A stretch of 64,000 bases of DNA from Tricholoma matsutake (taxonomy: Eukaryota > Basidiomycota > Agaricomycetes > Agaricales > Tricholomataceae). The translations under genes and the position numbers were made by a program. Of the stretch, positions 1-11,422 are shown piece by piece. The stretch spans positions 10,540,001 through 10,604,000 of the forward strand of contig AP026543.1 in NCBI GenBank assembly GCA_026075535.2, written 5' to 3'. Below the pieces are notes generated by a model. It had not been told where the DNA came from. It searched no databases and worked only from the letters and a program-made list of their open reading frames with translations. Every line of letters starts with the position of its first letter. Position 1 is the stretch's first letter.

Positions 1-207
1 ATGCTTCAGATTACGAGAGGGGCTGCGAAAGACTTGATGAAACACAAAAGGGCGTCGTAAGGAGATTACGGGAGGTGGCAGGTGACCTGAGCAAGGCAGT
101 AGGAAAGAAGCGGAAAAGTGCGTGAACAATTATGGCTCATCATTGTGGTAACATTGAACCGACATAAAGGATCTGAACCCAAACCTAAAGAACCCAGTGA
201 GAAGAAA

Positions 208-1864
208 ATGTCAAATAAGGAATGTAGCGCACCTGTTTTCACCAAGAAGGAGAATGCGACACTTGCCCAGCGCATTGAAATTTTGGACTGGTATCATAAG
301 AATGGCAAAAATCAGTTGAAAACAGCGAAACACTTTGATTCAATATATCCGAACCTAAAGATGAAGCAGCCGCTGGTCTCTGCATGGGTAAAGGATGAAC
401 CAAAATGGTGGGAAGAGTGGGAACGTAACAATGGAGGATGCACAGCCAAACGGGCTCGTCAAACACAGCACCCAGAAGTGACAGAAATGATGGAGCTGTG
501 GGTGTTAAAGGCGATGGCAGAGGATATTCTACTCACGGGTGAGGTCCTACGCCAGAAGTGGACAAAGTTTGCAGACCTGGCAGGATGAACGACTCAATCT
601 AAGTGATGGTTGGTTGACTCGTTTCAAGGCCCGGACCGGTTTGAAGCAATTTAAGCGCCATGGCGATGCGGCATCAGCAGATCTGGAAACGGTGAAGAGA
701 GAGCGAAAACGCATCCAGGAGCTTATCGATAAGTATGGTTATGAGCTGCGGGACATCTTTAACATGGATGAGACTGGGTTATTCTATGCGTACATACCAT
801 ACCAATTTCTTAGTTTGCGTGCACTCATTTTCAGAAATAGGATGCCTCTGGACTGAGGGTTATCAGACAAGAAAAATTCGGGAGTGAAGGGCCGAAAGGT
901 CAGACTCACCTATGCATTTACATCTAATGCAGATGGGTCTGAGAAACTGTCACCTATCATCATCGGTAAAGCGAAGAAACCTCGAGCATTCCAAAAGAAG
1001 TCAGGCAAGCAGCTAGGCTTTTACTATCGGAACAATGCAAAGGCTTGGATGACTTCAGCACTGTATCAGGAATGGATTCAGGAATGGGATTCTGAACTAC
1101 ACTCGAAAAACCGCAAGATCCTTCTTTTACAAGATAATTTCTCCGGTCACATTGTCCCAGATGGTCTTCGAAACATTCGCGTCGAGAATTTCGAGCTGAA
1201 TCTTACTGCACATGTCCAGCCAATGGATCAGGGCATCATTCGATGCTTCAAAGCTCATTACCGTGCAAAATACATCCAGCGAGCCATTGACAATTATGAG
1301 GCAGGTGTCACTCCCTCAGAAATCTATGACATCGACCAACTCCAAGCGATGCGGCTTGCGGACGCGGCTTGGCACGAAGTGGACACGACTACGATCAGGA
1401 ATTGCTGGAAGAAGGCCGGTATTCTTCCCTCATCTTCTCGCACCCAAATTCCCAATCCAAGTATCCCTATCTCATCACTCAATGTTGACAACATTGAAAA
1501 TCCAGTTGCACCTGCCGAGAAGCAGCTTAATCGGGCTCTTGATGAGCTGGAATCAACCGGGGTACTTCAGGCAAGCAACAGGATGGATATCGAGGCACTG
1601 CTCAATCCGGCTGATGAGTCACGGGTTATGGATGAGACAACAGATGTCGAAATATGCCAAGCTGTGTTGGATGCGAGAAGAGCACAGGAAGAGGCATTGA
1701 TCAATGGTGGAGATGACGACATTGATGATGACGCATCCGTTGAACCGTGTCCTACACATCGCGAAGTCCTTCAAGCTGCTTCTGTCTTCAATAAGTATAC
1801 TGATACTCTCGATGATCCCATTGCACGCAAGCTAGAGGGAGTCTTGGCTTCCTTTAGACATTAA
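208..1864 (+). pseudogene. pogo/Tigger-type (DDE_1) transposase, degenerate
   Basis: Transposase of the pogo branch of Tc1/mariner, which cuts and reinserts its own element in the nucleus. I start at the ATG at 208, which precedes a CENP-B-like helix-turn-helix region (KENATLAQRIEILDWYHKNG). The catalytic triad is visible: Asp 767-769 in NMDETG, Asp 1133-1135 in LLLQDNFSGH and Asp 1226-1228 in QPMDQG, so the last two are separated by 30 residues as usual for pogo. The gene is broken in three ways. There is a frameshift near 583, where the frame moves from ADLAG to DERLNLSDGWL. A 51-nt GT..AG intron fits at 790-840. After splicing, a TGA at 854-856 replaces the arginine expected before GLS. 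The C-terminus is acidic and ends LASFRH. Terminal inverted repeats were not found. Confidence 0.9.
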
Positions 1865-3216
1865 ATTACGACTGGAGATGTCTCATTCTATGAAGTCTAC
1901 TCATCTTACTGACTACTTTCATCGCTTATAATCTTCAAATAATTTTACTAACAGTATATAGTTTACCTTATTAGTCGTACATAGTTCTACTCTAAAGTTG
2001 GCACACGAAACGGCCCCAGATGCTTCAAAAATACATAACTGATTTTTTTCTGATTTTTCCCGATTTTTCCCGATTTTTTGGGACCCTTTTTTAGGACCAT
2101 CCTCAAACCCCATACTCCCTCATAACCCATAGCCTGGAGTGTCCACCGAGGGGTATGGGTTATGAGGGAGTTGACTGTAACCTTCAAGTAACCTTCGGCA
2201 GTATCTCGTGCACGCAATCTGATCCACATGATCCCCAAGCGCCCTGAACTTCCGAATTCGTGCGTGTTCGGCAACATAAGTAAAAAGGGGAATACAGAGC
2301 AAATCGTCAAGGTCAGCATCACATATTGAGCTTGATGCTGGTGAACAAGTCCAGCACTGCGACCATGGGAACATTGGGAAGAGTCTTATTTTTGCACCGA
2401 CGCTATCATTGCGCTATCAAGACTAAAAAAGGGCGACTTGTCGATACGGGACACAGAATACTATATGGGATAGTAGTGGCTTACATGTAATGATTCATCA
2501 TTGAGGATGAGTTTTCCTGGTGTTCTCAGCTTGAGAGCTCTAGAGACTTAAAGTTACCATTTTTGTCCTTGATCACAATTCCGTCAAGTTCGCATCAGTG
2601 GATTCGAAATGAGAATCCAATTGGGACACTTTCAGCTAGGACCCCGGATTATACCCTCAAAGGCTATTCCAAAAAATTTTGAAAAATTTTGGGGTTTCCA
2701 AAAGTTTGTCTGGATTGAGTTTGGCGATTTTGTCTGGTTTAGAACTAGCATTTTGGATGTTTTGGGAGTTTTGTCCAGAATACAGAAACAGCCTCACCAA
2801 GCTCTCAAATTTGTCTGGATCATGGGAAACAGCCTCCTCAGAGCCCAAAAATCATGGGGATGCACCCCAAATACCTAATTTTGCTTCCACACAACAGGAC
2901 AACAAGCTAGGTGAAGAAAGAGAGTGAAAAGTAGGGCTGTACACCATTACTGTATCGACAGCCCCAACTGCATCCATATGATGGCTACTGTACCCATACC
3001 ATTGGGACTTGAAACGTATACTGAATGGTATGGGGGGGTACAGTATGGATCAACCCTGTAAACAGCTGCCATTATATGACCATCAATGGCATTGTATGGC
3101 ATGTACAGCTCATCACAACAAAACCACATGCACACCTCGATTGCAGCTGAACAAAGCATCAACCCCATCAATGAGGCCAGTGATCCAGTTGATTGGCAAA
3201 GGAACCCAAGGTTGAC
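1865..3216. other. Non-coding spacer
   Basis: No gene is supported here. The stretch contains a T-rich block around 2041-2095, the 2114-2171 hairpin listed separately, and short open frames with no recognisable motif. The end near 3060-3216 may already be decayed 5' sequence of the hAT gene that follows. Confidence 0.5.
2114..2171. repeat. Perfect 18-bp inverted repeat with 22-nt loop
   Basis: Positions 2114-2131 are the exact reverse complement of 2154-2171 (core CTCCCTCATAACCCAT), leaving a 22-nt loop. It lies about 250 bp downstream of the pogo transposase stop. It could be a palindromic terminus, a transcript hairpin or the remnant of a foldback element; nothing in the sequence decides between these. 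Confidence 0.8.
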
Positions 3217-4924
3217 ATTGCTGGCATGGATCATGAGTCCGATCCCGATGATGGCAACTTTGCCTCTGATGGATTGTTGATGGAGAGCTTGGAGGATGGT
3301 GATACAGAGGTTGATAAAGCTCAGCCTTCAAATGCTGAAGTATATTTCACAAAATGATCCTTCAATCTTCACTCATCTTACCTTGTATAGCTTGTGGATA
3401 TCCTCCTTTCCAAAATGATGCTGACAACTGGATGTGGGTCAGGAAAGTGAAAGAGGAACAAACCGACTGTGAAGAGGTCAAAGATGAGGACAGCCCACAA
3501 AATCTGAGAGCATGATCTCCAGTTGCAACTGGGAGCTCAATCATTGAAGATAATGATTCATACCAGAAGCCCAAGATTGTAAGTTTTGTGTTTCCATCAC
3601 TTTTTATGCTCTAACATATCAATGACAGTTGACTCATAATCCTATTTATTACTTCTATGAAAAGGTTGAACACAATGCAAAGGGCTCTATTCTGAACATA
3701 GGCAACAAACATTACAAGTGTCATCATGGGAGTCAGAAGGTGTTGATGATCATGAAGGCAATGAAGAGCAGTCTCAACAGTTGTTCCCCCCCCTTTTCCC
3801 CCTTTATCTGATATTAATGGTGGATGTCACAGGTCTCATTGGAAATCTCAAGTCCTGCTCACCATCAATGTTCCATTTCTATTCTATTCTCAAGAGTTGG
3901 GGCCCTGAGGATCACTTTAAGAGATCAATGTAGCATCTGGGAAGTGACCTCTCACTGCCAAAGCAAGTTCTGAGTTTCTTGGTGGTCTCAAGGCACAATC
4001 AGATAATATCAAGAATGCTTTTGTGAAACAATGAGAGCAGGCTGCAGTCTGTACATACTATGCATTGTCCATGGCTTTCATGACTAATGTTCTTCTATTA
4101 TCCACAGGGAGCATGGGATCAGGATTGGTTTGAGGAGCTTCTCACCAAGTGGATTGTTGCCACTGACCAACCCTTTGATATGGTCGATAATCCAGAGTTT
4201 AGGGAACTAATGTTGTACATACATCATCCAGCACAAGCAATTCATATTCCTGGGCATCATGCAATCTGACAACGAGCTATGAAAATGGGGGAAGATGGGA
4301 TTGAGGCAACCAAGCAAATGTTTGCGGTATGTTGCAACATCAAACACTTGTGAATATCTCAACTCTAGGAACTAGACTGTAAGATTAGCATTTCACTCAA
4401 TGCATGGACTTTGAGCAACATGTATGCATTTATGGCCATTGTCACTCACTATGTGAATAAGGATGGGCAGCTTGGTTTGTTATGTTTCAATTCATATCAT
4501 TTCTGATTGTAATACAAGACTGGTTGCAGAGGAACTTCTTATCAATTTTTGGGAGCTGCTGGGTGAGCATTCTGGTGAAAACATGGCTGAGGCTGTTTGG
4601 GAGACTTTAGTTATGTATGGGATCGAGGGCAGGGTCATCATAACATGCAACTCGTTGAAACTGATTTGCTTATTCATGTAATCCATTTTTAGATTCTTGC
4701 ATTCATGCTAGACAACGCATCAAACAATGATACATTTGTTGATGGTATTGAATGTTGTGCAAGGAAGGCTGGAGTCTCCTTCAATGCCTCATGGGCTTGC
4801 CTACATTGTATGCTACATACAATTCATCTCACAGCAATCAAGGTATGTTTGTCAATGAGTTCCACATTTGTTGGCTTAACACTTCCCTGATTTGAAGCTC
4901 CTCAAAGGCATTGGTGCTGTTTCC
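3217..4924 (+). pseudogene. hAT-family transposase, decayed 5' two-thirds
   Basis: Remnant of a hAT transposase read in several frames. An acidic N-terminal segment (DHESDPDDGNFASDG...) begins near 3217. A GT..AG intron fits at 3579-3628. It is followed by a BED-like segment (HYKCHHGSQKVL) at 3629-3790. A hAT core follows from about 4111 (WFEELLTKWIVATDQPF, then RELMLYIHHPA) with stops and frame changes. ISLNAWTLSNMYAF near 4390 is the position where hAT enzymes carry their first catalytic Asp, here Asn. LDNASNNDTFVDGIECCARKAG (residues 1-20 quoted elsewhere) is at 4705 onward, then a CLHCMLHTIHLTAIK block. The frame ends at KGIGAV, where the repeat at 4925 begins. Family assignment is from memory of fungal hAT proteins. 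Confidence 0.8.
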
Positions 4925-5363
4925 ATAAGGGCAACCTTAGAAGCCACTTAATTAATGGACTAGCAAAGGGAAATCTGAAGTTAAAATTATAGTACATATT
5001 ACAGAGATTGGAGGCACACCTAGCAAAGGGAAATCTGAAGAGAAAACTCTAAGGACCCCTTTGCCAATGCCCAGTATATGTGAAGACTGCAAAAATCAAA
5101 TAATAACCTAAAAATAGAAAAGGCAGAGATAGGCAGATCAAGGCCACCAAATGACATCATACCAAGGGGTAGATGTTGGAAAGGGTACTCCGCCTCTAAA
5201 TATAAAACTGTCAACATGCACAAATGTGATAGAAAAGAAAATTAGTAATAAAATAAGGAAAAATCATAGAAAATGAAGAATAGAAGGAAATGAAGTGAGG
5301 AAATACATAGGACGAATGTAAAAAATAAGAGAACCACACAGAGCACCCCCTAGTCCCCTTACA
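4925..5363 (+). repeat. MITE-like repeat, copy 1
   Basis: AT-rich non-coding element seen three times in the window. It begins ATAAGGGCAACCT and ends AGTCCCCTTACA. The reversed end (TGTAAGGGGACT) resembles the start, so weak terminal inverted repeats of 8-12 bp are likely. Internally it has CTAGCAAAGGGAAATC twice and a long A-rich tract. This copy interrupts the hAT gene just after its KGIGAV codons. No clear target duplication was found. Confidence 0.75.
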
Positions 5364-6117
5364 TCACCCCCTCTCTTAGATGCATCACCCCAATGCATTC
5401 AAAATCACATATGACCAAAGTCAGTGACTTGAATGCGACACAGTGCAGCAGTGTGCCTATAAGTCTGGCCCCACAGACTCACAACATTATGACAAGTTAA
5501 TTTACCTATGCCACTGTTACACACTTCCATGGTGCCAGCACACCACACACATTGCCAACACAACCACCCTTGCCACCAACACAGCCACTGGCGATTGCAC
5601 AGCCACCTATGGTGCATAAACAACTCACCAACACCAGATATCCCACAGTGCCAGCACAGCCACACACATTGCTGACACAATCACCCCCACCACCAGCACA
5701 GCCACTGGCAAATATGACAACAACACACCAGCGACATACATCCTGGCAATGGCACCATACATTCTTATTACCCTTCTATCCACATCCAGCAGTGCTGACA
5801 TTACCCTATTGATGCAGTACCTTCCCAATATGTGACTATGCCTGATGCAGCCTTCCTAAATCACACACAATGCCTGATGCAGCCTTTTACTTACACAGTC
5901 AATCTTTTCACATATATTACTTACATCTTTATTTCCTTACCTTCATTCCTACTTCCATGCAATGAAGGTATAGTAATTCCTTATCCCCTTATTTTTTGTA
6001 GTGGCTTATCATTCCTACTTCCATGCAATGAAAATAATTTGATCCTGTCTTTTGGGAAACCTAAGTCTAGTGTAGGCTGCCAAACTCAGCATCCTTCCAG
6101 TGCTGTTGGTGGAATTC
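5364..6117. other. Low-complexity spacer, CA-rich
   Basis: No gene is supported. 5541-5730 is an irregular CA-rich array built on variants of CCAGCACAGCCAC and CACACATTGC. A 24-bp direct repeat (TCATTCCTACTTCCATGCAA core) occurs near 5944 and near 6009. The open frames here are side effects of low complexity. Confidence 0.55.
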
Positions 6118-6692
6118 CTTGACTAACCAAGGGGCTTTCACATCAGACTCCTCAACCCATGAGTTCTCCTCATACCAATAACCCTTCTAGTGCACCAAAT
6201 ACTGGAGTTTTCCTTGATGCAACCAGTTGTCCAAGATTGACTCAACTTTGTACTGGGGTTCCCCCTTGATCACTGTAGGTGGCAGTAGTGGATGTGAATG
6301 GCATCCTGGGAATGGATCTGGGGGAGCTGGAAGGAGTTTGACAACATGGAGGACCAGGTGGAGTCTGGACATGGAGGCTGGAAGGTGCAGACAATAGGCA
6401 TGCATTCCAACACACTTGACAATGGGGAAAGGTCCCAGGAAGCAATGGGTGAGTTTCTTGGATGGACGTCACTGGAGTCAAGATAAACTTGATCACCAAT
6501 CTTGTACTGAGGGGCCAGAGAATGGCATTGATTGTAAAAGTGTGCCATGTCATCATCCTTCACATTTGCTAAGGCTGCTTTTGCCTCCTCCAAGCTATCC
6601 CTCATGTGTTCCGTGAACTCATTCACCATCTCCATGTTACCATTTGCATAAATTGTATTCCACCATTTGGCATGATCATAGTCACAGTACAA
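6118..6692 (-). pseudogene. Ty3/gypsy integrase C-terminus and chromodomain fragment (D-like)
   Basis: Tail of a gypsy Pol read on the minus strand. From 6650 downward it shows EMVNEFTEHMRDSLEEAKAA and YKIGDQVYLDSSD (the GPY/F-type integrase tail). Degenerate sequence follows, then chromodomain remains at about 6118-6235 (LQYLVH, then a Trp-to-stop change, KGYWYEENSWVEE). It matches the fragment at 48205-48815 nearly word for word, so both belong to one family, probably the D family at 56306-60315. No LTR was recognised next to it. Confidence 0.8.
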
Positions 6693-7116
6693 GTGAGCAA
6701 TGCATTAGCAGTGGACATATGCCATGAAGATTGTGAGACAGTACTTAGTGCATCATCGAGGAACCCATGCATTGACACTTCATTGACCAGTTTGGACAAT
6801 TTATTAAATCTGCTTAAATTGCACCTAAATCTGCTGGAACTATGTATTATAGCTGCTGTGCATGGCACATAACTAAATGCATAGTATGTGTAGATTTAAG
6901 CATGTTCATGAAGTGCAAGGATCCCACATTTCTAAGTACATATGTCAAATTTGCACACTTTCCTTTCAAGTGCAACAGGTTGATGCTTCCTGCTCCATAC
7001 TGTGTATTCAATACTCTTCCTTTGAACTGTGTAAATTTAACACTTCCAACCAAGTCAACACTTCCATGGCTTAAGTGTGCAAGCTCAACATTTCATTCAA
7101 ACTCAAACTCGAGTCT
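6693..7116. other. Spacer with no recognisable gene
   Basis: AT-rich sequence with several AACACTTCC and GCTTAA words and no coding pattern on either strand. It may be decayed gypsy or LTR sequence upstream of the integrase fragment. Confidence 0.4.
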
Positions 7117-7407
7117 CTACAGATGTTTACAACTATGACAACATTTGGCCTCCCCATGTTCCTGGCATGCACAACAAACTGCCTTCAACAGCTTTGTATA
7201 TTGATGGAACAGACCAGGATAGCAAATCTCAAAAAGTTCCCAATCTTCTTTGCAGTAAACAGTAAATTCTTCCTGCACAAACAATATGTTTCCCAGCTTG
7301 ACAGCTTCAGAAGCATACTCTCCAGGAATCACTGTTGCGAGGTGAAGCATGTTGCAGTATACAGGTATGACATCTTCAGCAATGTAGAGATGGCCTGTGT
7401 TGCCCAT
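7117..7407 (-). CDS. Unrecognised 96-residue open frame
   Basis: I do not recognise this frame. It is unusually protein-like for the region: a hydrophobic acidic N-terminal half (LYIAEDVIPVYCNMLHLATV), then FVQEEFTVYCKEDWELFE, and a Cys/His-rich end (VCCACQEHGEAKCCHSCKHL) that could bind a metal. It lies among decayed transposon fragments, so a piece of an undescribed transposon protein is the likeliest explanation. No promoter, intron or partner gene can be pointed to. Confidence 0.3.
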   Translation of the reverse strand: MGNTGHLYIAEDVIPVYCNMLHLATVIPGEYASEAVKLGNILFVQEEFTVYCKEDWELFEICYPGLFHQYTKLLKAVCCACQEHGEAKCCHSCKHL

Positions 7408-8791
7408 TATGGCTGTATACAGGGAAGTCCGGGATGAGTCATAGGAAGGGAGTTAAGGTATGGAAGTACTGTACAGTCTAGGAGGTATATCAAACTCAGT
7501 TTCTCCTTCTTGAGCTTTCACACTAGATCCGCATAGCAGAGAGGCTCTCTGCACCAGGTATGTAGCCTAGAAAATTTAATTTTGGGAGTAGGAAACAATA
7601 GTCTGTATAGATGAACCTGTTAGTAGTCTCATTGGGAATAGCATCTTGTTAAACTCCAATATGCCAAATACATATAGCATTAAGTTCATCAGCACTCATT
7701 TTTGAGCCACCTTCCTGTAGAATAAATACTCTGTCAGACACTCAGATTATACAAAGATGGATCCCTGCATACCTGAATGGTTAGAGAAATGAATGGTGTT
7801 CACTACATTGGAACAAAGAGCATCAGAGTTGGAGGTAGATGAGCAAGGAACAAGCATAGTGTACAGAGGTTTTGCACATAGAAATATGATGCATCATGAC
7901 CATGTGACATGTTCACTCCTTCCTCTTTCCACATAGACACATTCTCCACTTGCTTGTTGTTGCCTATTTCATCGCGCTCGCTTTTTTTTCTTTTGAAACC
8001 ACTCTTTTTGCCCCACCCACCAACTACCATGGATGGTCTTGACCCATTAATCCTCTGAGCTTGGTGACATGACATAAGCCAATTACAGAGTGCACTGGTA
8101 TGATGGTGGGTATAGGCAATGTCTGAGAAGCTGACAAGAATCATACAGCCAAGATCAAAATCTAAGTATTTCAGACTAACAAGCAGAGGTATAATTATGG
8201 GCTTCCATAGTCATGCTCTCCACTCACCCCCAGGCGATGAAGATGGAATTGAGGATATCAATTTGTTCCATAACCACAGATTCTGGATCCTTGATTCCAC
8301 CTAGTCACTCCTGCTCCCAGTTCCTTTAGTATGTCTACCTAGATTTAGATTTGTATCATTCTTAGCTGTAAAACTTCTAGCATGTCACAAGGCAATCCAA
8401 TTTCCTTTCAGTGCAAAATACAATTCCCTGAGTACAGGAAAAAAGAGGGCATACATCAATGTCATAGCTGAGGCACTGGAGATGGCTGCTTTTCCACCTA
8501 CATAACCAAATACAATGATTGGATGTAGCATGTGTTCACTGCTGAATGGCATGGATGCAGCTGGCTACCTTGAAGATGATGCTACTGGTGATGACCGCTT
8601 GGACTATGAGTCAGAATATAGCCATGATCACCTGATGGCATGTTTAGTAGGAAATGATTCTCTCCTCACTCATCAAATCTTCTACAGTTGATATTTTCAT
8701 AATGCATGGCTTGCAGACCAGAACCACCATGGAACACAGGACATAGGGCCCATAATGCATATTGAATAATGCATCAGTGACCAAATTATGC
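7408..8791. other. Spacer, decayed sequence
   Basis: No gene can be supported. Short frames such as MDAAGYLEDDATGDDRLDYE near 8558 and HSPPGDEDGIEDINLF near 8215 are acidic, like N-termini of hAT-type proteins, but are not continuous with a recognisable enzyme. Confidence 0.4.
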
Positions 8792-8959
8792 ATTAGGGTC
8801 GTTCACAGTAGCAATTTTGAGGCTGATTTCGGTGTGATTTGAGAATTGATTTCAACTGAATGAGCAAGATCGGCAGTGCGGCATCAAGTTCAGAGTTTGC
8901 ATTCACCTGCAAAAACATGTCAAGTTAGCATCAAGCATTCTCTTGAGTGTCCATCATAA

Positions 8960-9903
8960 ATGCCACCTCCTACCAAGAAGATTCTTGAAGCACACTGAAT
9001 TCTCTTGCTTGCTGATCAGGATGAGAAGGCCAGCAAGAAAAAATCCAAAAAACCTCAGAAAGCTGACAAGGAAAACTGCACTCCAGGTGCATTGCCAAAG
9101 AAGCACACCATTGCTGTGCAGTAAGTGTTTCTTGTGAATCTTGCATGTCTACTGACTAGTTTGTCATGAAGGTGGTCAAAGGAGAAGTATTACCCTCTCA
9201 CTGACCAGTTACTGACTCTGATCAAAGCTAAGCCACATTATTGCCAAGCCTTTGGGTTTTCTAAAGATATCACTGGCAATGTGTTGAGCGGTGGGAAGAA
9301 AACTGCTGAGCTGTACAAGGTGATTGTGGAGGCACTGTTTGTCACACCAGAGGGCTCCCTGTACTCTTCTAGTGATTTGCTGACCCTCCAGAAAGCTGTC
9401 AGCAGTGTGAGTCATCCTGTTATATTGTATCAAGTTTAGCTGATGCCATAATTGTATGACAGGTTGAAGAAAGCCTACTGTGAACATCATGAAGAGCTGG
9501 GTGTGACAAGACAGGGTCTTGTAGAGTTGGGACGCCAGGATGAGATAACAGCAGGATTGAAGTTGGCAAACGTTTGGGGTGTGTGGCAACCATGACTTTT
9601 GTGTTGTAATGAAACTGATCCATTACTTTCCAGAGCTCATTGAGGCAAAGTTTCCATGGTATCTGCACATGCACCAGCTGATGGGGACCAGTCCTGTCAT
9701 TGACTGAGCTGCAATTGCACACAGTCAAACACCAGTGGATCTTAGTACCTTGGGATGCCACAGTCAGTCTTCTGTCCCAAGTACAGGTGATGACAACTTC
9801 CTCTCAATCGATTGGCCATCATCCCCAGCCCCAAGTGATAGAGGTGACAAGAGTGATGAAGAAGATGATAACAACAATGATGAAGATTCCACTGCTTGAT
9901 CAT
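8960..9903 (+). pseudogene. Harbinger Myb/SANT-like DNA-binding protein, 5' part
   Basis: Harbinger transposons usually encode a Myb-like partner that helps bring the transposase to DNA and the nucleus; this gene has that position and layout. The start is the ATG at 8960 (MPPPTKKILEAH, then TGA), followed by a Lys-rich segment. Three introns fit: 9121-9171, about 9407-9462, and 9581-9635. Exon 2 reads WSKEKYYPLTDQLLTLIKAK. Exon 3 reads LKKAYCEHHEELGVTRQGLV. Exon 4 reads ELIEAKFPWYLHMHQLMGTS, an acidic Ser/Asp stretch and DEDSTA. In-frame TGA codons after EAH, after VID and after STA break it. The coding sequence stops at 9903, exactly where gypsy A begins, and resumes at 24744. Confidence 0.75.
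9899..9903. repeat. Target-site duplication of gypsy A (left)
   Basis: ATCAT, repeated at 24739-24743 immediately beyond the other LTR. Confidence 0.9.
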
Positions 9904-10568
9904 TGTTAAGGGCAAAGCCTCAACCACTCAATCTAGTCGATGTTGTTTGACGAGGTGCTTTCTCAACAAGTTGTTCGGCACTAGTCTTACTCAGAGTGTC
10001 CGACGTAAGATGGATAGTGCACTCTAGCAGGCCTTCTGCATAGAGTCGTTCGGGTTCACACACTAAGGGGCTTCCTTAGTGGTTTCGAGTAAGTTCACAA
10101 GTTCACAAGTTAAAGCTGTAGATTGCCTAGATCTAAACTAAGGACATCCCTACTGCGAGTTGCAGTACTTATACTGGTAGGGAGGTCCTTATTGTCCAAT
10201 TGGAAAGGTAGATGCATATCAGGTAAGAATAGAAACAATAAGCCTCATGCCTTGCATGAGGCATCCAATGTCATGGAGTGCTGTGGTGCAGCATGTCGAT
10301 CATGAGAGTCTGATGTCATGGACCTCATGTCAAGGAGCTGTCATATCACAGCATGTGTGGGAATGGGTTTGGGTGCATGGAGTCACCATGTGTCAAGGGT
10401 GCCTTCCGTGGGAAGGGGATCAAATGCATGTTGTTGGCATGTGTCGTGTGTGTGTCTGGTGTCAAGGACATGCTCTAAGCATGAATCAGGGAGTGCCTCC
10501 TGTCTGGAGGGGATCGTCGGGTATGTTGGGTCGGTCGGGTCTCATGAGTTACAAGAAAAATTGTAACA
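9904..10568 (-). repeat. Gypsy A 3' LTR
   Basis: 665-bp LTR, TG..CA ends. It differs from 24075-24738 mainly by C/T and G/A exchanges at CpG sites. Contains the hairpin GCCTCATGC-CTT-GCATGAGGC at 10242-10262, also present in the other LTR and, in related form, in the LTRs of element C. Confidence 0.92.
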
Positions 10569-10834
10569 TTACCCCCCTGCTATGGTTGAAAGTCCCACAC
10601 TTCAACCTAAATCTTTGTCTCTCCTCTGGTCTGGTCGGGTACAGTCTGGATATGTGGGTGGGTCAGGATTGAGGGGTATTGCAGGATGGCGGGATCGTTC
10701 ATGTCCAAGCTTGGACCGTGATCAGGTTCTTTTTGTTCTATACTGCCCTTAGCAGTGGTGTCAGTGGTGTCATCAGAAAGGGGAGGGGTCTGTAGGGTCT
10801 GCACAGTATCAAGGGCAATCACCATAGTTTTACA

Positions 10835-10905
10835 TCTTTGCGGATGCTCAGTAGTTTAACGTCTTTGTGGATGATCGGTAGTTTAACGTCTTTGCAGATG
10901 ATTGG
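10835..10905. repeat. 27-bp tandem repeat, 2.6 copies
   Basis: Units at 10835-10861, 10862-10888 and 10889-10905 with consensus TCTTTGnnGATG, CGGTAGTTTAACG. It lies in the 3' untranslated part of element A, between the last coding module and the 3' LTR. Confidence 0.8.
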
Positions 10906-10958
10906 TTTGCACCTAATTGTGCTCAGTGGTCTGGGGTGTCGATGTGTGGGGGGTGTCG

Positions 10959-11340
10959 GCTGGAACACAGCAATGTCTCCAGTTCTCTGTGTTGTCTAAA
11001 TAAGAGCTGCCTTGCCAGCTCAAATCCGCTTTCTTCATCGTAGTGGGTGTTCCACTGAAGGTCATTCCACAGTAGGGGGCTAATTCCCATTAGTGGTCTT
11101 CTGTTTGGGGTCAGGCCATAGTGGTCAATGACAAACTCCTCAGGGAAGTAGTCCTCATCATCTAATTCTCCTTTAGAGCACCATTCCTCAAATTGTGCTT
11201 TTACCCAGGTTAAGTCTGTCTTCGTGCTTCTCCGTGCATAGAGGCAGCATTTTGGGCAAGTTGAGGATACTCTTCCTATCCAGTTGTCTCTTGTTAACCA
11301 GAATATGATCCCGTGTGGGCATTCCCAAGAGGGTTGCCCC
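10959..11340 (-). other. Conserved post-chromodomain module of gypsy A (unrecognised)
   Basis: 127 codons open without a stop, from GQPSWECPHG to ETLLCSS. Key features: CPHG near residue 7, WLTRDNW, VSSTCPKCC at residues 24-32, ARRST, FEEWC at 50-54 and WNDLQWNTHYDEESG at 91-105. Two Cys motifs plus a His suggest metal binding (inference). It aligns without gaps to 55277-55657 in element C at about 83 of 127 identical residues by hand count. I do not recognise it as a known domain. Element B lacks it. Confidence 0.75.
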
Positions 11341-11422
11341 AGCAGTCTGTTTGTTCTTGGTGACTGGTCAATGACTCATTGTCCAGTCACCATGTTCTTC
11401 TTGTATTTGTTCTTTATCAAAA

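Noticed and set aside
4925..5363. Solo LTR interpretation of the MITE-like repeat
   Set aside because: Ends are TGTAAGGGG and a related TATAAGGG rather than TG..CA on both sides, no 5-bp target duplication was found, and no internal retrotransposon uses it as LTR here.
5541..5812. Thr/Pro-rich open frame as a secreted or structural protein
   Set aside because: Produced by an irregular CA-rich repeat; both strands are open for the same reason.
10835..10905. CRISPR-like array
   Set aside because: Units are directly adjacent without spacers, and the organism is a eukaryote; it is a small tandem repeat.
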